A stretch of 64,000 bases of DNA from Nocardia cerradoensis NBRC 101014 (GTDB lineage: Bacteria > Actinomycetota > Actinomycetes > Mycobacteriales > Mycobacteriaceae), in the NCBI RefSeq assembly GCF_000308535.1, contig NZ_BAFW01000217.1:37951-101950 (forward strand), written 5' to 3'. Positions 42,420-51,167 of the stretch are shown here, one piece after another. The notes beneath the pieces are model-generated. The model was not told where the DNA came from, did not search any database, and worked only from the letters and a program-made list of their open reading frames with translations. The translations under genes were made by a program, and so were the position numbers. Position 1 is the stretch's first letter. The number at the start of each line of letters is the position of its first letter.

Positions 42420-43732
42420 CGGTTGTGAACAGCGGCGAGTGTGCGAAGCCCGGCCGGGTACAGGCAGCGACCGGCCACCAGGGCGGCGATCGCGACCAGA
42501 TAGGCGAGCGGGGCCAGTCGTAGTGCGGCGGTCAGGCCGTAGTGGTCGGCGAGCACGCCGACGACGAAGGGGCCCAGCGCCATTCCGAGCAGACTGTTGG
42601 ACAGCGTCAGGGTCCCCATCGCGGAGGCGCGGACCGACGAATGGGTGAGGTTGGCCACCATCGCGGCGGTGGGGCCCGAGGAACCACCCGAGAACCAGGC
42701 ACCGACGCCGATCAGAATCAGTTGTGCCGCACCGTGTTCGATGCTGAATCCGAGCGTGAGGCAGACCAGCGAGATCGAGCAGAACGCGATGGCGGCGAGC
42801 CACTTGCGCGACAGGTCGTGGCGGCCGATGCGGTCGGTGACGATGCCGCAGCACACCATTCCGGCGCCGACCAGCAGGACGACACCCGCCGCGGCGACGG
42901 CCGCGGTATCGGCCGCCAGCCCGTAGACCCGATTGAAGAAGCTCGGCGTCCACGCCAGCAGCACCGCGGCGGCGAACAGCTGTACCCCACCACCGACATA
43001 GGCGCACAGCACCGCCGGATTGGTGAACAGCGACGACACCGGTGCGCGGAATCCATTGTGCTTCACGGGCTCCGCCGGATCGGGATCGGCGTGCCGGGCC
43101 AGTTTCCGCTCGTCGACCAGCGCCGCGAAGAGCGCGGCGAGCAGCAGGCCCGCCACCGCCATGGTGACGAACGACCACCGCCACCCGAGGTGTACCGCGA
43201 TCGCACCGCCGGCCGCGACGCCGAGAACCGAACCGAACGACCCGCCGGCCATGAACGCACCGCTCAGCGCCGCATGCACTCGCGGCGCGAAGACGCCGAG
43301 GACCACCGCGATCCCGACGCTGCCGTAGGCCGCCTCACCGACCCCCACCAGGAACCGTGCGCCGAGCATCTGGTGATAGTTCGACGCGAGCGCGCACAGC
43401 AGCGTGGCGATACTCCACAGCGTCGCCATCAGCACCAGGCTCTTCACCCGCCCCCACCGGTCGGCGAGCAGCGAGAGCGGGAAGGTCAGCAGCCCCACCA
43501 TGAGCGCCACCACGCTGTTCAGCGATCCGAGTTGCGAATCCGTCAGACCCCAGTCGGTTTTCAGCAGGGGAAATACCGCGCTGAGGACCTGCCGGGACAT
43601 GTAGTCGGCGAGCAACAGCCCGAAGGCGAGAGCGAAGACCAGCCAGGGGTATCGCCGCGCCCGGCCGGGCAGACCGGTCGATACGACCGAATCCCCCGCC
43701 GCGGGACGCGCAGGGGTGGTGTTCAACTGCAT
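42416..43732 (-). CDS. MFS transporter (metabolite/spinster-like)
   Basis: This is a 438-residue protein with about 12 hydrophobic helices. Loop 2-3 carries LSLLADRWGRVKSLVL, the MFS signature, and helix 4 has ARFLVGVGEAAYGSVGIA, typical of the metabolite:H+/anion symporter or spinster-like group. Internal loop HADPDPAEPVKHNGFRA separates the halves. The ATG at 43732 has AGGAG 6 bases upstream. It is divergent from the AraC regulator gene, the likely controller, and next to a BKACE operon, so it may import that pathway's substrate. It is translationally coupled to the Gly-zipper gene. Confidence 0.87.
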   Translation of the reverse strand: MQLNTTPARPAAGDSVVSTGLPGRARRYPWLVFALAFGLLLADYMSRQVLSAVFPLLKTDWGLTDSQLGSLNSVVALMVGLLTFPLSLLADRWGRVKSLVLMATLWSIATLLCALASNYHQMLGARFLVGVGEAAYGSVGIAVVLGVFAPRVHAALSGAFMAGGSFGSVLGVAAGGAIAVHLGWRWSFVTMAVAGLLLAALFAALVDERKLARHADPDPAEPVKHNGFRAPVSSLFTNPAVLCAYVGGGVQLFAAAVLLAWTPSFFNRVYGLAADTAAVAAAGVVLLVGAGMVCCGIVTDRIGRHDLSRKWLAAIAFCSISLVCLTLGFSIEHGAAQLILIGVGAWFSGGSSGPTAAMVANLTHSSVRASAMGTLTLSNSLLGMALGPFVVGVLADHYGLTAALRLAPLAYLVAIAALVAGRCLYPAGLRTLAAVHNR

Positions 43733-43931
43733 GGGTGCTCCTACGAACGCGGCGGGCGATGGACCGCCCGCCGGAGCCGGGAAGTTAGGGGCCGGAACGC
43801 TCGGGCCCGGTGGCCGCTCGGAAAATCGGGCGCCCACCTCGATGTGATGGAGACAACAGTAGGGTCGCCGGCCCTATCGTGCTTTACTCTCAGGGACACA
43901 GATGTGAACAATCTGGGACAGCGAGGCGCTG

Positions 43932-44951
43932 ATGAAACCCTTGGCGCGGTACGCGGCACTGAACGATTACGTGGATCTGGGCCAATCCCTCGGACTCGAT
44001 CCGGCCCGCCTGATTCGCGAGGCCGGGCTCGATCCCGCGGGCCTGAGCCTGCAGGACCGCTGGGTGCCCGCCGCGGCCGTCACCGAACTTCTCGAGCGCT
44101 CCGCCGCCGAATCCGGACGGCAGGATTTCGGCCTGCTACTCGCGGAACGGCGGCGATTGTCCAATCTGGGCCCGCTGAGTCTGGTGATCCGCGAGGAACC
44201 CGACGTGCGCAGCGCCCTCGAACTGATGGTGCGCCATCAGCACACCTACAACGAATCCCTGCATATCCGGCTCACCGAACGCAACGGCATCGCCCACGTC
44301 CGTCTGAGTCTGGATATCGGCGAGCACCGCAGTACCCGGCAGGCCACCGAACTGGCCATGGGAGCGATGCAGGGAATTCTGCGCGGATTCCTCGGCGCGA
44401 CATGGCAACCGGCGGAAACCACTTTCGCCCATTCCGCGCCGCGGGACCGCAGCACGCACCTGCGATTGTTCGGGCCCCAGTTGAGATTCGAGCACGAATT
44501 CAGCGGAATAACGCTCTACACCAGCGATCTCGATACCCCGAATCCGATGTCGGATCCGCTGTTGCGGCCGTACACGCAACAATTGCTCGGCGCCGTGGAC
44601 ACCGCCCACGAAACGACGATGCGCGACCGGGTGCAGGAACTCGTCGAAATGCTGCTCCCCACCGGCCGCTGCTCCGCCGACCAGATCGCGCGCAGTCTCG
44701 GCGTGGATCGCCGCACCGTCCACCGCCGGCTGGCGGACGAGGGGCACACGTACTCGGAGATCGTGAACACCACCCGGCTGGATCTGGCGCGCCGGGTGGT
44801 GGGAAATCACGGGCGTTCACTCACCGAGATCGCGGAAATGCTCGGCTTCTCCAGCCCCGCCAGTTTCACTCGCTGGTTCCGCAGCCATCACGGATGCAGC
44901 CCGAGCCAATGGCGTCGGGCTGCGTCGAAGAACACGGTCGATGACCGCTGA
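43932..44951 (+). CDS. AraC family transcriptional regulator (arabinose-binding-like N-terminal domain)
   Basis: In this 339-residue protein, residues about 15-200 form the ligand-binding domain of the OruR/ArgR-type AraC group (NDYVDLGQSLGLDPARLIRE at the start, ELMVRHQHTYNESLHIRL). The C-terminal pair of helix-turn-helix motifs contains QIARSLGVDRRTVHRRLADE and EIAEMLGFSSPASFTRWF. It is divergent from the MFS gene and convergent with the CoA-transferase operon, so it most probably senses the compound degraded by those genes. Confidence 0.9.
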   Translation: MKPLARYAALNDYVDLGQSLGLDPARLIREAGLDPAGLSLQDRWVPAAAVTELLERSAAESGRQDFGLLLAERRRLSNLGPLSLVIREEPDVRSALELMVRHQHTYNESLHIRLTERNGIAHVRLSLDIGEHRSTRQATELAMGAMQGILRGFLGATWQPAETTFAHSAPRDRSTHLRLFGPQLRFEHEFSGITLYTSDLDTPNPMSDPLLRPYTQQLLGAVDTAHETTMRDRVQELVEMLLPTGRCSADQIARSLGVDRRTVHRRLADEGHTYSEIVNTTRLDLARRVVGNHGRSLTEIAEMLGFSSPASFTRWFRSHHGCSPSQWRRAASKNTVDDR

Positions 44952-44969
44952 TGTCAGTGTCCTTCGATT

Positions 44970-45635
44970 TCAGTGTCCTCCGATATCGATGCGGACGGGC
45001 GCGCCGGTCGCGGCGACGACGTCGTCCTCGGTCACGCCCGGTGCGCATTCGCGCAGCACCGGACCGGATGCGGTGATGTCGAGAACGCCCAGGTCGGTGA
45101 TGACGCGATGGACGACCCCCACACCGGTCAGCGGTAATGTGCAGCGGCTCACCAGCTTCGGAGCGCCGGATTTGTCGGTGTGCTCCATCAGCACGATCAC
45201 GCGGCGGGCGCCGTGTACCAGGTCCATCGCCCCGCCCATGCCCTTGACCATATGGCCCGGCACCATCCAATTGGCGAGGTCACCGGTCGCCGACACCTGC
45301 ATGCCGCCGAGGATCGCGGTATCGATGTGGCCACCCCGGATCATCGCGAAACTGGTGGCGGAATCGAAGAAGGACGCACCGGGCAGCACCGTGACGGTCT
45401 CCTTTCCCGCATTGATCAGATTCGCGTCGACCTCGGCCTCGGCCGGATAGGGCCCGGTGCCGAGGATGCCGTTCTCCGAGTGCAGAGTGACCCGGATATC
45501 GGCGGGCAGGTGGTCGGGAATCAGCGTCGGCAGGCCGATGCCGAGATTGACATATTCACCCGAGCGCAGTTCTCGCGCCGCCCGCGCCGCCATCGCGGAG
45601 CGATCCCATCCGGAACGGGTGATGACGCCGCTCAT
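44970..45635 (-). CDS. 3-oxoacid CoA-transferase subunit B
   Basis: This is a 221-residue protein. The catalytic Glu lies in TLHSENGILGTGPYP (the SENG motif), which forms the acyl-glutamyl intermediate. The N-terminal GEYVNLGIGLPTLIPDHL and the IDTAILGGMQVSATGDLANW and GGAMDLVHGARRVIVLM blocks are the family hallmarks. Together with subunit A it moves CoA between a dicarboxylic acid and a 3-oxoacid. Its ATG overlaps the TGA of the upstream gene (ATGA). It is the last gene of the BKACE operon and accepts or donates CoA for the BKACE reaction. Confidence 0.92.
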   Translation of the reverse strand: MSGVITRSGWDRSAMAARAARELRSGEYVNLGIGLPTLIPDHLPADIRVTLHSENGILGTGPYPAEAEVDANLINAGKETVTVLPGASFFDSATSFAMIRGGHIDTAILGGMQVSATGDLANWMVPGHMVKGMGGAMDLVHGARRVIVLMEHTDKSGAPKLVSRCTLPLTGVGVVHRVITDLGVLDITASGPVLRECAPGVTEDDVVAATGAPVRIDIGGH

Positions 45636-46999
45636 TTCCTCTCCTCGCCGCGCACGGTCCGCTTCTCGATGAGACCCCGCGCCGGGCCGGTCGCCACCAT
45701 GCGGTCGACGAAGATTCCGGGCAGATGGACGCGGTCCGGATCGAGACCGCCTGCGGGCACGAGTGTTTCGACTTCGGCGATACAGATCCGGCCCGCGCCC
45801 GCGACCAGTGGATTGAAGTTCCGCGCCGATTTGTCGAAGACCAGATTGCCGGCGGTGTCACCGATGAGCGCGTGCACCAGGGCGAAGTCGGTGGTGATCG
45901 CCTCCTCCAGCACATAGCGTTTCGGCCCGGCGGGGCCGGCGAAGGTGGCCACCGGCTTCGGCGGCGACGCGACCGCCACGCTGCCGTTCGGCCCGAAGCG
46001 CCACGGCATTCCGCCGTCGGCGATCAGCGTGCCGACACCGGCCGGTGTGTAGAACGCGGCGATACCGGCTCCGCCGGCGCGCAACCGTTCGGCGAGGGTG
46101 CCCTGCGGTGTGAGCTCGACTTCCAGTTCGCCCGACAGATACTGCCGGGCGAACTCCGCGTTCTCACCCACATAGGAGGCGGTGACGCGACGTAGCCGCT
46201 TGTCCGCCAACAGGATTCCCGTACCGTGCGTCGCCGTGCCGCAATTGTTGGAGACGAGGGCGAGTTCGTCCGCTCCCGCGGCGGCGAGTGCCTCGATCAG
46301 CCTGTCCGGGATGCCGCACACTCCGAATCCGCCCACCGCCACCGACGATCCGGACGCGATATCGGCGACCGCGGCGGCCGCCGACGTCATCACCTCGGTC
46401 ATCACCCCTCCTGCCCGACGGCGGACGGACGGCCCAGGTCGACGGTCTCCCCGCAGCAGTTCCCGGGCGCGGTCCCAGGGTCCGAATCCCGAGGCCGGAT
46501 TGAGATGTCCGACATCACCCAGGTCGACCAGCCGGCTGCCCCACGCCTCCGCCATACCGGCCACCCGCCGCAAGGATGCCAGCGGATCGGTGGTACTGGC
46601 CGCGACGATACTCGGGAACGGCAGGCGGCGGCGCGGAATCGGCTGCCAGCCATGTTGTTTCAACTCGGCCGAGGTCGGATAGCCGGGAGGAAAGGGCTTT
46701 TCGACATCCGCGGGCGTCACGAGCAGCGCACTGTGGATGTCCCGGCCGGCCCGTTGCGCCCAGTGCACGGTGATCATGACGCCCGCGCTGTGCGCCACCA
46801 GGACGACCGGGCCGTCCACCTCCGACAGCACACGGTCCAGCGCCGCCACCCGGGCAGGCAGACCGAGCTTGTCGTGCTCGAGCGGCGGTACCGTGCGCAC
46901 CCGGTCCAGATCCTCGGCCAACCTGGTCTGCCAGTGATCGGGTACGTGATCGCGCAGGCCGGGGACGATCACCACGGTCGGTTCGATGGCGCATTGCAC
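45632..46999 (-). CDS. RBBP9-type serine hydrolase fused in frame to CoA-transferase subunit A
   Basis: This is a 455-residue open frame with no stop between the two parts. Residues about 1-185 are an RBBP9/YdeN-like alpha/beta hydrolase: TVVIVPGLRDHVPDHWQ, nucleophile elbow VVLVAHSAGVMI, and a C-terminal GDVGHLNPASGFG with the catalytic His. Residues about 200-455 are CoA-transferase A with VAVGGFGVCGIPDRLIEALA and LVSNNCGTATHGTGILLADK. An AGGAGG ribosome site just before an internal ATG (46402) could start subunit A alone, so either a fusion or two products from one frame is possible. The GTG at 46999 is the favoured outer start. It is coupled to subunit B. Confidence 0.8.
   Translation of the reverse strand: MQCAIEPTVVIVPGLRDHVPDHWQTRLAEDLDRVRTVPPLEHDKLGLPARVAALDRVLSEVDGPVVLVAHSAGVMITVHWAQRAGRDIHSALLVTPADVEKPFPPGYPTSAELKQHGWQPIPRRRLPFPSIVAASTTDPLASLRRVAGMAEAWGSRLVDLGDVGHLNPASGFGPWDRARELLRGDRRPGPSVRRRAGGVMTEVMTSAAAAVADIASGSSVAVGGFGVCGIPDRLIEALAAAGADELALVSNNCGTATHGTGILLADKRLRRVTASYVGENAEFARQYLSGELEVELTPQGTLAERLRAGGAGIAAFYTPAGVGTLIADGGMPWRFGPNGSVAVASPPKPVATFAGPAGPKRYVLEEAITTDFALVHALIGDTAGNLVFDKSARNFNPLVAGAGRICIAEVETLVPAGGLDPDRVHLPGIFVDRMVATGPARGLIEKRTVRGEERK
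46400..46412 (-). promoter_or_regulatory. Strong internal ribosome binding site for CoA-transferase A
   Basis: On the minus strand AGGAGG (46412-46407) lies 4 bases before an ATG (46402-46400) that begins exactly at the family N-terminus (MTEVMTS). It is one of the strongest Shine-Dalgarno matches in the operon, arguing for an independent start within the fused frame. Confidence 0.65.
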
Positions 47000-47021
47000 T
47001 GTGCGGCAATCCCTTCTGTGC

Positions 47022-48074
47022 TCAGGCGTGGTGAGTGAATCCGACCCGACCGGGCTTCCGGTTCGGCGCGAACCCGATCTTCGCCAGCGTCTCGTCGGCG
47101 TCGGCGTAGGTGGTGCCGATCTTGTAGATATCGCGCGCCTCCTTGCCGGTGGCGACCTCGCGGCCCAGCTCGCCGGCGATCCGGACCAGCTGCTGGATCT
47201 GCTCGACCGAGGTCGCCTTGTGGCCCTTGCGCCCCCAGATGGTGTCCTCGTTACCGCAGCGGGTGTGCAGGCCCAGGGCGATCGCCATCGCATTGACCGG
47301 CAACACCGAGCGCATCAGCGTCTCGAGGGTCAGGCACGCCCCGTCGGGGACGCGCTGGATGAAATTCATGATGTTGTACGGATTCGGCCCGTCGAAGCCG
47401 CCACCGATGCCGACCCACGTCAGATTCAGCGGACCGGTGTACACGCCGCGACGGATCAGCCGCTCGACCGTCTCGAGCTGCGGAATGCTCGACAGCTGGA
47501 AATGCGGCTGGATCCCTGCGGCCTGCAGGCGTCGCAGATGTTCGGCGACCCATGCCGGTCCGGCCGGGACGGTCATCTCCCGGTAGGCCTCGGCCAGTTC
47601 CGGCCGCTCCATCGAGGTGCCGGCGATATCGTCGGCGGTCATCAACTCCATGATGTTCATCTGGCTGGTGTTGATCGCGATCGTGACCTGATCCGGTGCG
47701 GGATCGAGTTCGGCCAGCATGTGGCGGGTGTCGTCGGACAACCACTTCGCCTCGGCGCCTTCACCTTCGGGCGCGAACGAAATCGATCCGCCCACCTGCA
47801 GGATCATCTCCGGAACGGCGTCGCGCAGCCCGGCGAGCAGTTCGTTGAACTTCGACAGGCGCTTGGAGCCCTTGCCGTCGAGCTCACGCACGTGGATGTG
47901 CAGGACGGTGGCGCCGGCCTCGTAGCAGTCGACCGCCTGCTGGATATGTTCCTCCATGGTCAGCGGCAGATCCTCGCGGAAATCGTCGGGCTCCCATTCC
48001 GGCCCGTAGGGCGCGCAGGTGATGACCAGCTTGTCCTGGTTCTCCGGGAACAAGGCGTCGTCGTGAAAGAACAT
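47022..48074 (-). CDS. Beta-keto acid cleavage enzyme (BKACE, DUF849)
   Basis: This is a 350-residue TIM-barrel Zn enzyme. The metal ligands are His-x-His in TVLHIHVREL, and the catalytic region is RCGNEDTIWGRKG with the Glu-Asp pair. Other family blocks are LVITCAPYGPEWEPDDF and TGPLNLTWVGIGGGFDG. BKACEs condense a beta-keto acid with acetyl-CoA and cleave it to acetoacetate and a new CoA ester; characterised members act on 3-keto-5-aminohexanoate or dehydrocarnitine. The adjacent CoA-transferase would recycle acetoacetate. Substrate is unknown here. Confidence 0.9.
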   Translation of the reverse strand: MFFHDDALFPENQDKLVITCAPYGPEWEPDDFREDLPLTMEEHIQQAVDCYEAGATVLHIHVRELDGKGSKRLSKFNELLAGLRDAVPEMILQVGGSISFAPEGEGAEAKWLSDDTRHMLAELDPAPDQVTIAINTSQMNIMELMTADDIAGTSMERPELAEAYREMTVPAGPAWVAEHLRRLQAAGIQPHFQLSSIPQLETVERLIRRGVYTGPLNLTWVGIGGGFDGPNPYNIMNFIQRVPDGACLTLETLMRSVLPVNAMAIALGLHTRCGNEDTIWGRKGHKATSVEQIQQLVRIAGELGREVATGKEARDIYKIGTTYADADETLAKIGFAPNRKPGRVGFTHHA

Positions 48075-48113
48075 GGCTGTACTCCGATCGAATAATGTGT
48101 GGCGAAACGACTT

Positions 48114-49007
48114 TCAGAACGGCTTGTCGCCGATGATGCCCGCGCGTTCCATCTTGCGAACGTCGGGGAAGTAGTCCTGCACCGCGTAGTGCTGGGTGCA
48201 GCGGTTGTCCCAGATGGCGAAGCTGTTCTCGGTCCACCGCCAGCGGACCTGATATTCGGGGACACTCGCCTGCCGGACCAGATAGTTCAGCAGTTCCGAG
48301 GCGCCGGGCGCGTAGTCGATGCCGAAGCGCACATTCTCCGGCGTGTGGTAGTTGACGAAATGCGTGGTGAAGGCGTTGACGAACAACACCTTTTCACCGG
48401 TTTCCGGATGTGTGCGCACCACCGGGTGTTCCGCATCCGGGAACTGCTCGTGCAGCCGCAGGCGTTCGGCGTCCGGACGCATCGCGCCGAAGCTGGCCTC
48501 GATGGAATGGCGCGCCCGCAATCCCGCGATCCGCGAGCGCACCGACTCCGGCAGCCGGCGATACGCCTCGGCCATATTCACCCAGATGGTGTCGCCGCCG
48601 ACCGCCGGAGTTTCGACGCAGCGCAGCACACACCCCATCGGCGGGGCCGCACGCCACGTCGCATCGCAATGGAAGGCGTTCTCGTAGTGTTCCGGCGCGC
48701 TGTCGAGGTCCTTGTAGATGCGAACCAGGCCGGGATGTTCGGGGTCGCTGCCCAGTACGGGGTGGTCCTCCAGCGGCCCGAATCGCTGTGCGAGAGCGAC
48801 ATGTTCGGCGCGACTGATGTCCTGATTCCGGAAGAACAGCACCTTGTGTTCGAGGAGCAGGTCCTTCAGTGCGGCGAAGAGCGTATCGTCGCGTGCCACC
48901 TCGGCCAGGTCCAGATCGAACAACTCCGCGCCGATGGTGCAGGTGAGCGGTCGCACGCCGAAGGGCGCGGAGCGCGCCGAAAGTCGCACGGGGGCAATGC
49001 TTGTCAT
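48114..49007 (-). CDS. TauD/TfdA family Fe(II)/2-oxoglutarate dioxygenase
   Basis: This is a 297-residue protein. The facial triad is visible as His-x-Asp in NAFHCDATWRAAPPMG and the distal His in WDNRCTQHYAVQDY, with the Arg for 2-oxoglutarate further on. Other family blocks are KVLFFRNQDISRAEHVALAQ and THFVNYHTPENV. It hydroxylates an unactivated carbon of a small acid, releasing CO2 and succinate. The ATG at 49007 overlaps the upstream stop (ATGA) and has GAAGGA upstream. In this operon it may initiate breakdown by hydroxylating the substrate. Confidence 0.92.
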   Translation of the reverse strand: MTSIAPVRLSARSAPFGVRPLTCTIGAELFDLDLAEVARDDTLFAALKDLLLEHKVLFFRNQDISRAEHVALAQRFGPLEDHPVLGSDPEHPGLVRIYKDLDSAPEHYENAFHCDATWRAAPPMGCVLRCVETPAVGGDTIWVNMAEAYRRLPESVRSRIAGLRARHSIEASFGAMRPDAERLRLHEQFPDAEHPVVRTHPETGEKVLFVNAFTTHFVNYHTPENVRFGIDYAPGASELLNYLVRQASVPEYQVRWRWTENSFAIWDNRCTQHYAVQDYFPDVRKMERAGIIGDKPF

Positions 49008-49996
49008 GACTGTCCTTCCCGGCCCACGGTGAAGACCGACGAGCCGATGCTCGTGCCCTGTTCCAGATCGCGATGTGCGGCCACCGCGTCCGCGAGCTCG
49101 TAGCGTTGATTGATGGCGATGCGAATGCGGCCCGCGGCGACGTGGGCGAACAACTCCCCGGCCAGTTCGGCGCGCTCGGCCGGGTCGGCGATGTAATCGG
49201 CCAGGGCCGGCCGGGTGACGAACAGCGAACCCTTGACGGCCAGTTGCATGGCGTCGATCGGCGGCACCGGCCCCGACGCCGTACCGAAACACACCAGCAG
49301 CCCGCGTCGCGCCAGCGAATCCAGCGAGGATTCGAAGGTCGTCCTGCCGATACTGTCGTAGACCACGCGGACACCGGCGCCGTCGGTGAGTTCGCGCACG
49401 CGCTCCGCGACGTTCTCCCGGGTGTACACGATGACGTGCTCACAACCGTGGGCGCGCGCGATCTCGGCCTTCCGGTCGGAGGAGACGGTGCCGATCACGG
49501 TGATGCCCAGCAGCTTCGCCCATTGCGTGAAGATCAGCCCGACCCCGCCCGCGGCGGCATGCAACAGCACCGTGTCGCCGGGACGCAGCGGGTGGATCCG
49601 GCGCAGCAGATACGCCGCCGTCAGACCACGCATGGTCATCGCCGCCGCGGTGTCGAAGCCGATCCCGTCCGGAAGCGCGATCAGATGTTCGGCCGGCATC
49701 ACGCGCTCCGTGCTGTAGGCGCCCAGCGGACTGCCCGTATAGGTCACCCGGTCACCCGGGGCGAAGCCGGTGACACCGGGGCCCACGGCCTCGATCACGC
49801 CCGCACCCTCGACGCCCATCCCCGCCGGCAGTGGCGCCGGGTACAACCCGGTGCGGAAGTAGGTGTCGGCGAAGTTCAGGCCCACCGCTCGGTGTCTGAT
49901 CCGCACCTCGTCCGGACCCGGTTCGCCGACTTCCACGTGCTCCCAGCGCAGCACCTCGGGTGCACCGGTCTCGTAATAGCGAAAGGCTTGTGGCAC
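49004..49996 (-). CDS. NADPH:quinone oxidoreductase (zeta-crystallin-like MDR)
   Basis: This is a 330-residue medium-chain dehydrogenase/reductase without catalytic zinc. The N-terminal part has IRHRAVGLNFADTYFRTGLY, the family signature, and the cofactor fold contains VLLHAAAGGVGLIFTQWAKL with a following TVSSDRKAEIA typical of NADPH. It reduces quinones or enones. The GTG at 49996 has AGGAGA 7 bases upstream. It is the first gene of the five-gene operon; its role in the BKACE pathway (reduction of an unsaturated intermediate) is inferred. Confidence 0.9.
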   Translation of the reverse strand: MPQAFRYYETGAPEVLRWEHVEVGEPGPDEVRIRHRAVGLNFADTYFRTGLYPAPLPAGMGVEGAGVIEAVGPGVTGFAPGDRVTYTGSPLGAYSTERVMPAEHLIALPDGIGFDTAAAMTMRGLTAAYLLRRIHPLRPGDTVLLHAAAGGVGLIFTQWAKLLGITVIGTVSSDRKAEIARAHGCEHVIVYTRENVAERVRELTDGAGVRVVYDSIGRTTFESSLDSLARRGLLVCFGTASGPVPPIDAMQLAVKGSLFVTRPALADYIADPAERAELAGELFAHVAAGRIRIAINQRYELADAVAAHRDLEQGTSIGSSVFTVGREGQS

Positions 49997-50272
49997 AGGA
50001 CATCTCCTCTTTCTGCGGGGCCGGAGCATCGGCCACGCACCGGGTGATGCACTCAACGGTAGGCACAGACGGAGGGGATTGCTTATCTCTCCGGGACTTG
50101 GAACTTGATATTTCGGGACATCGCCCTCATCGGCGCACTCACCGCACGCATGCCACCGCATCGCTGGTTTCGTTCGTGGGAGCGGGGAATCCTCCCCTCA
50201 GAGCGACCCGGATGACGAGGCGACTCTCGACATCCGGCCGATGTCGATGGATCGACCGATGGGAGCCGGACC

Positions 50273-50692
50273 ATGAATGTTCGACGTGCCGCGGCCGGAG
50301 CCGCACTCGCCGCCGCCACCCTCTCCGCGGTGCCGGCCGCCGCCTCTGCCGACAACCCGGAAGACCCCGCCAACGGGATCATCCCGGCCGGGGCCTACCA
50401 CATCACGCAACACCCCGACAATATGATCGGCTCGCCCGTGCACAACTGCGACCTGCAGGCATTCGCCGACAGCACGACCGTGACCCTGGTGTGCGGGAAT
50501 TCCTCGAGGACCGGCCGGCAGAACGCGGCCGGACCCGATGAGACCTATGTGACGTTCGAGGGCGTGCCGGTCGGCTTGGATCTGCGGGAAATCGACGCGC
50601 GGCAGGGGTATTGGGAAGGCACCCTGAACGCCGCCGGAACCTCGATCGACGTTCCGTATCCGATCGCGGGAATCACCCTCCAGCGACGCTGA
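50273..50692 (+). CDS. Small secreted protein of unknown function
   Basis: This is a 139-residue protein. A Sec signal peptide (AAAGAALAAATLSAVPAAAS, cleaved after SA at about residue 26) is followed by a 113-residue mature domain with PAGAYHITQHPDNMIG, HNCDLQAFADST and VTLVCGNSS; the two Cys probably form a disulfide. A beta-rich fold is likely. No motif is recognised. The ATG at 50273 has GGGAG upstream. The preceding 270 bases hold the divergent promoters for this gene and the BKACE operon. Confidence 0.7.
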   Translation: MNVRRAAAGAALAAATLSAVPAAASADNPEDPANGIIPAGAYHITQHPDNMIGSPVHNCDLQAFADSTTVTLVCGNSSRTGRQNAAGPDETYVTFEGVPVGLDLREIDARQGYWEGTLNAAGTSIDVPYPIAGITLQRR

Positions 50693-50746
50693 CCGGGCAT
50701 TCGCGCGGGCATGTCACACTCCGGGCCGCGGCGTCGTCACACCGGT

Positions 50747-51094
50747 ATGAACATCGCGTATTACATCGTCGGCACGGCAGCGGCATTGTGGATCGGATTC
50801 TCCGGCTATTCACTGTTCACCAAGAGTGAATTCGTCGTGGAACCGCTGCACCGGTACGGGGTGCCGCGAAGCTGGTGGAACTGGCTCGCCCTCGCCAAAT
50901 CCGCCGGGGCGCTGGGGCTCGTGGCGGGCTTCATCGTCCCGGCGATCGGGGTGGCGGCGGCCGTGGGATTGATTCTGTATTTCCTCGGCGCGATGGCGAC
51001 CACCGTGCGCGCCCATTCCTACGGGACGACGATCTTCCCGGCGCTGTATCTGCTTCCGGCCGCGGCGACGCTGGCGCTGCAATTGTCCCGCTGA
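50747..51094 (+). CDS. DoxX-like small membrane protein
   Basis: This 115-residue protein has four hydrophobic helices, beginning MNIAYYIVGTAAALWIGFSG and including LAKSAGALGLVAGFIVPAIG and AAAVGLILYFLGAMATTV. The KSAGALGL block and overall length match DoxX-like family proteins, some of which associate with detoxifying enzymes at the membrane. The in-frame start at 50711 lacks a ribosome site; the ATG at 50747 begins at the first helix. Function unknown. Confidence 0.75.
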   Translation: MNIAYYIVGTAAALWIGFSGYSLFTKSEFVVEPLHRYGVPRSWWNWLALAKSAGALGLVAGFIVPAIGVAAAVGLILYFLGAMATTVRAHSYGTTIFPALYLLPAAATLALQLSR

Positions 51095-51131
51095 GCAGCG
51101 CGGTCTGCGCGGGTGCGGTACCGTACCCACT

Positions 51132-51151
51132 TACGAACACCGATGTTCGTA
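51132..51151. promoter_or_regulatory. Perfect 20-bp palindromic operator
   Basis: TACGAACA (51132-51139) and TGTTCGTA (51144-51151) form perfect 8-bp arms around CCGA. The site is 16 bases before the GTG of the hydrolase gene and close enough to overlap its promoter or leader. The size fits a TetR-type repressor, but no tetR gene is adjacent. Confidence 0.7.
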
Positions 51152-51167
51152 GATGTGAGGAGTCGTC

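Noticed and set aside
42542..44944. Open frame of 800 codons on the plus strand over the MFS and AraC genes
   Set aside because: It is antisense to the MFS gene and out of frame with the AraC gene; its composition is Arg/Gly/His-rich without any motif.
51132..51151. Possible LexA (SOS) box
   Set aside because: LexA boxes in actinobacteria have CGAAC and GTTCG separated by 4 bases; here the gap is 6, so it is treated as an unknown operator.
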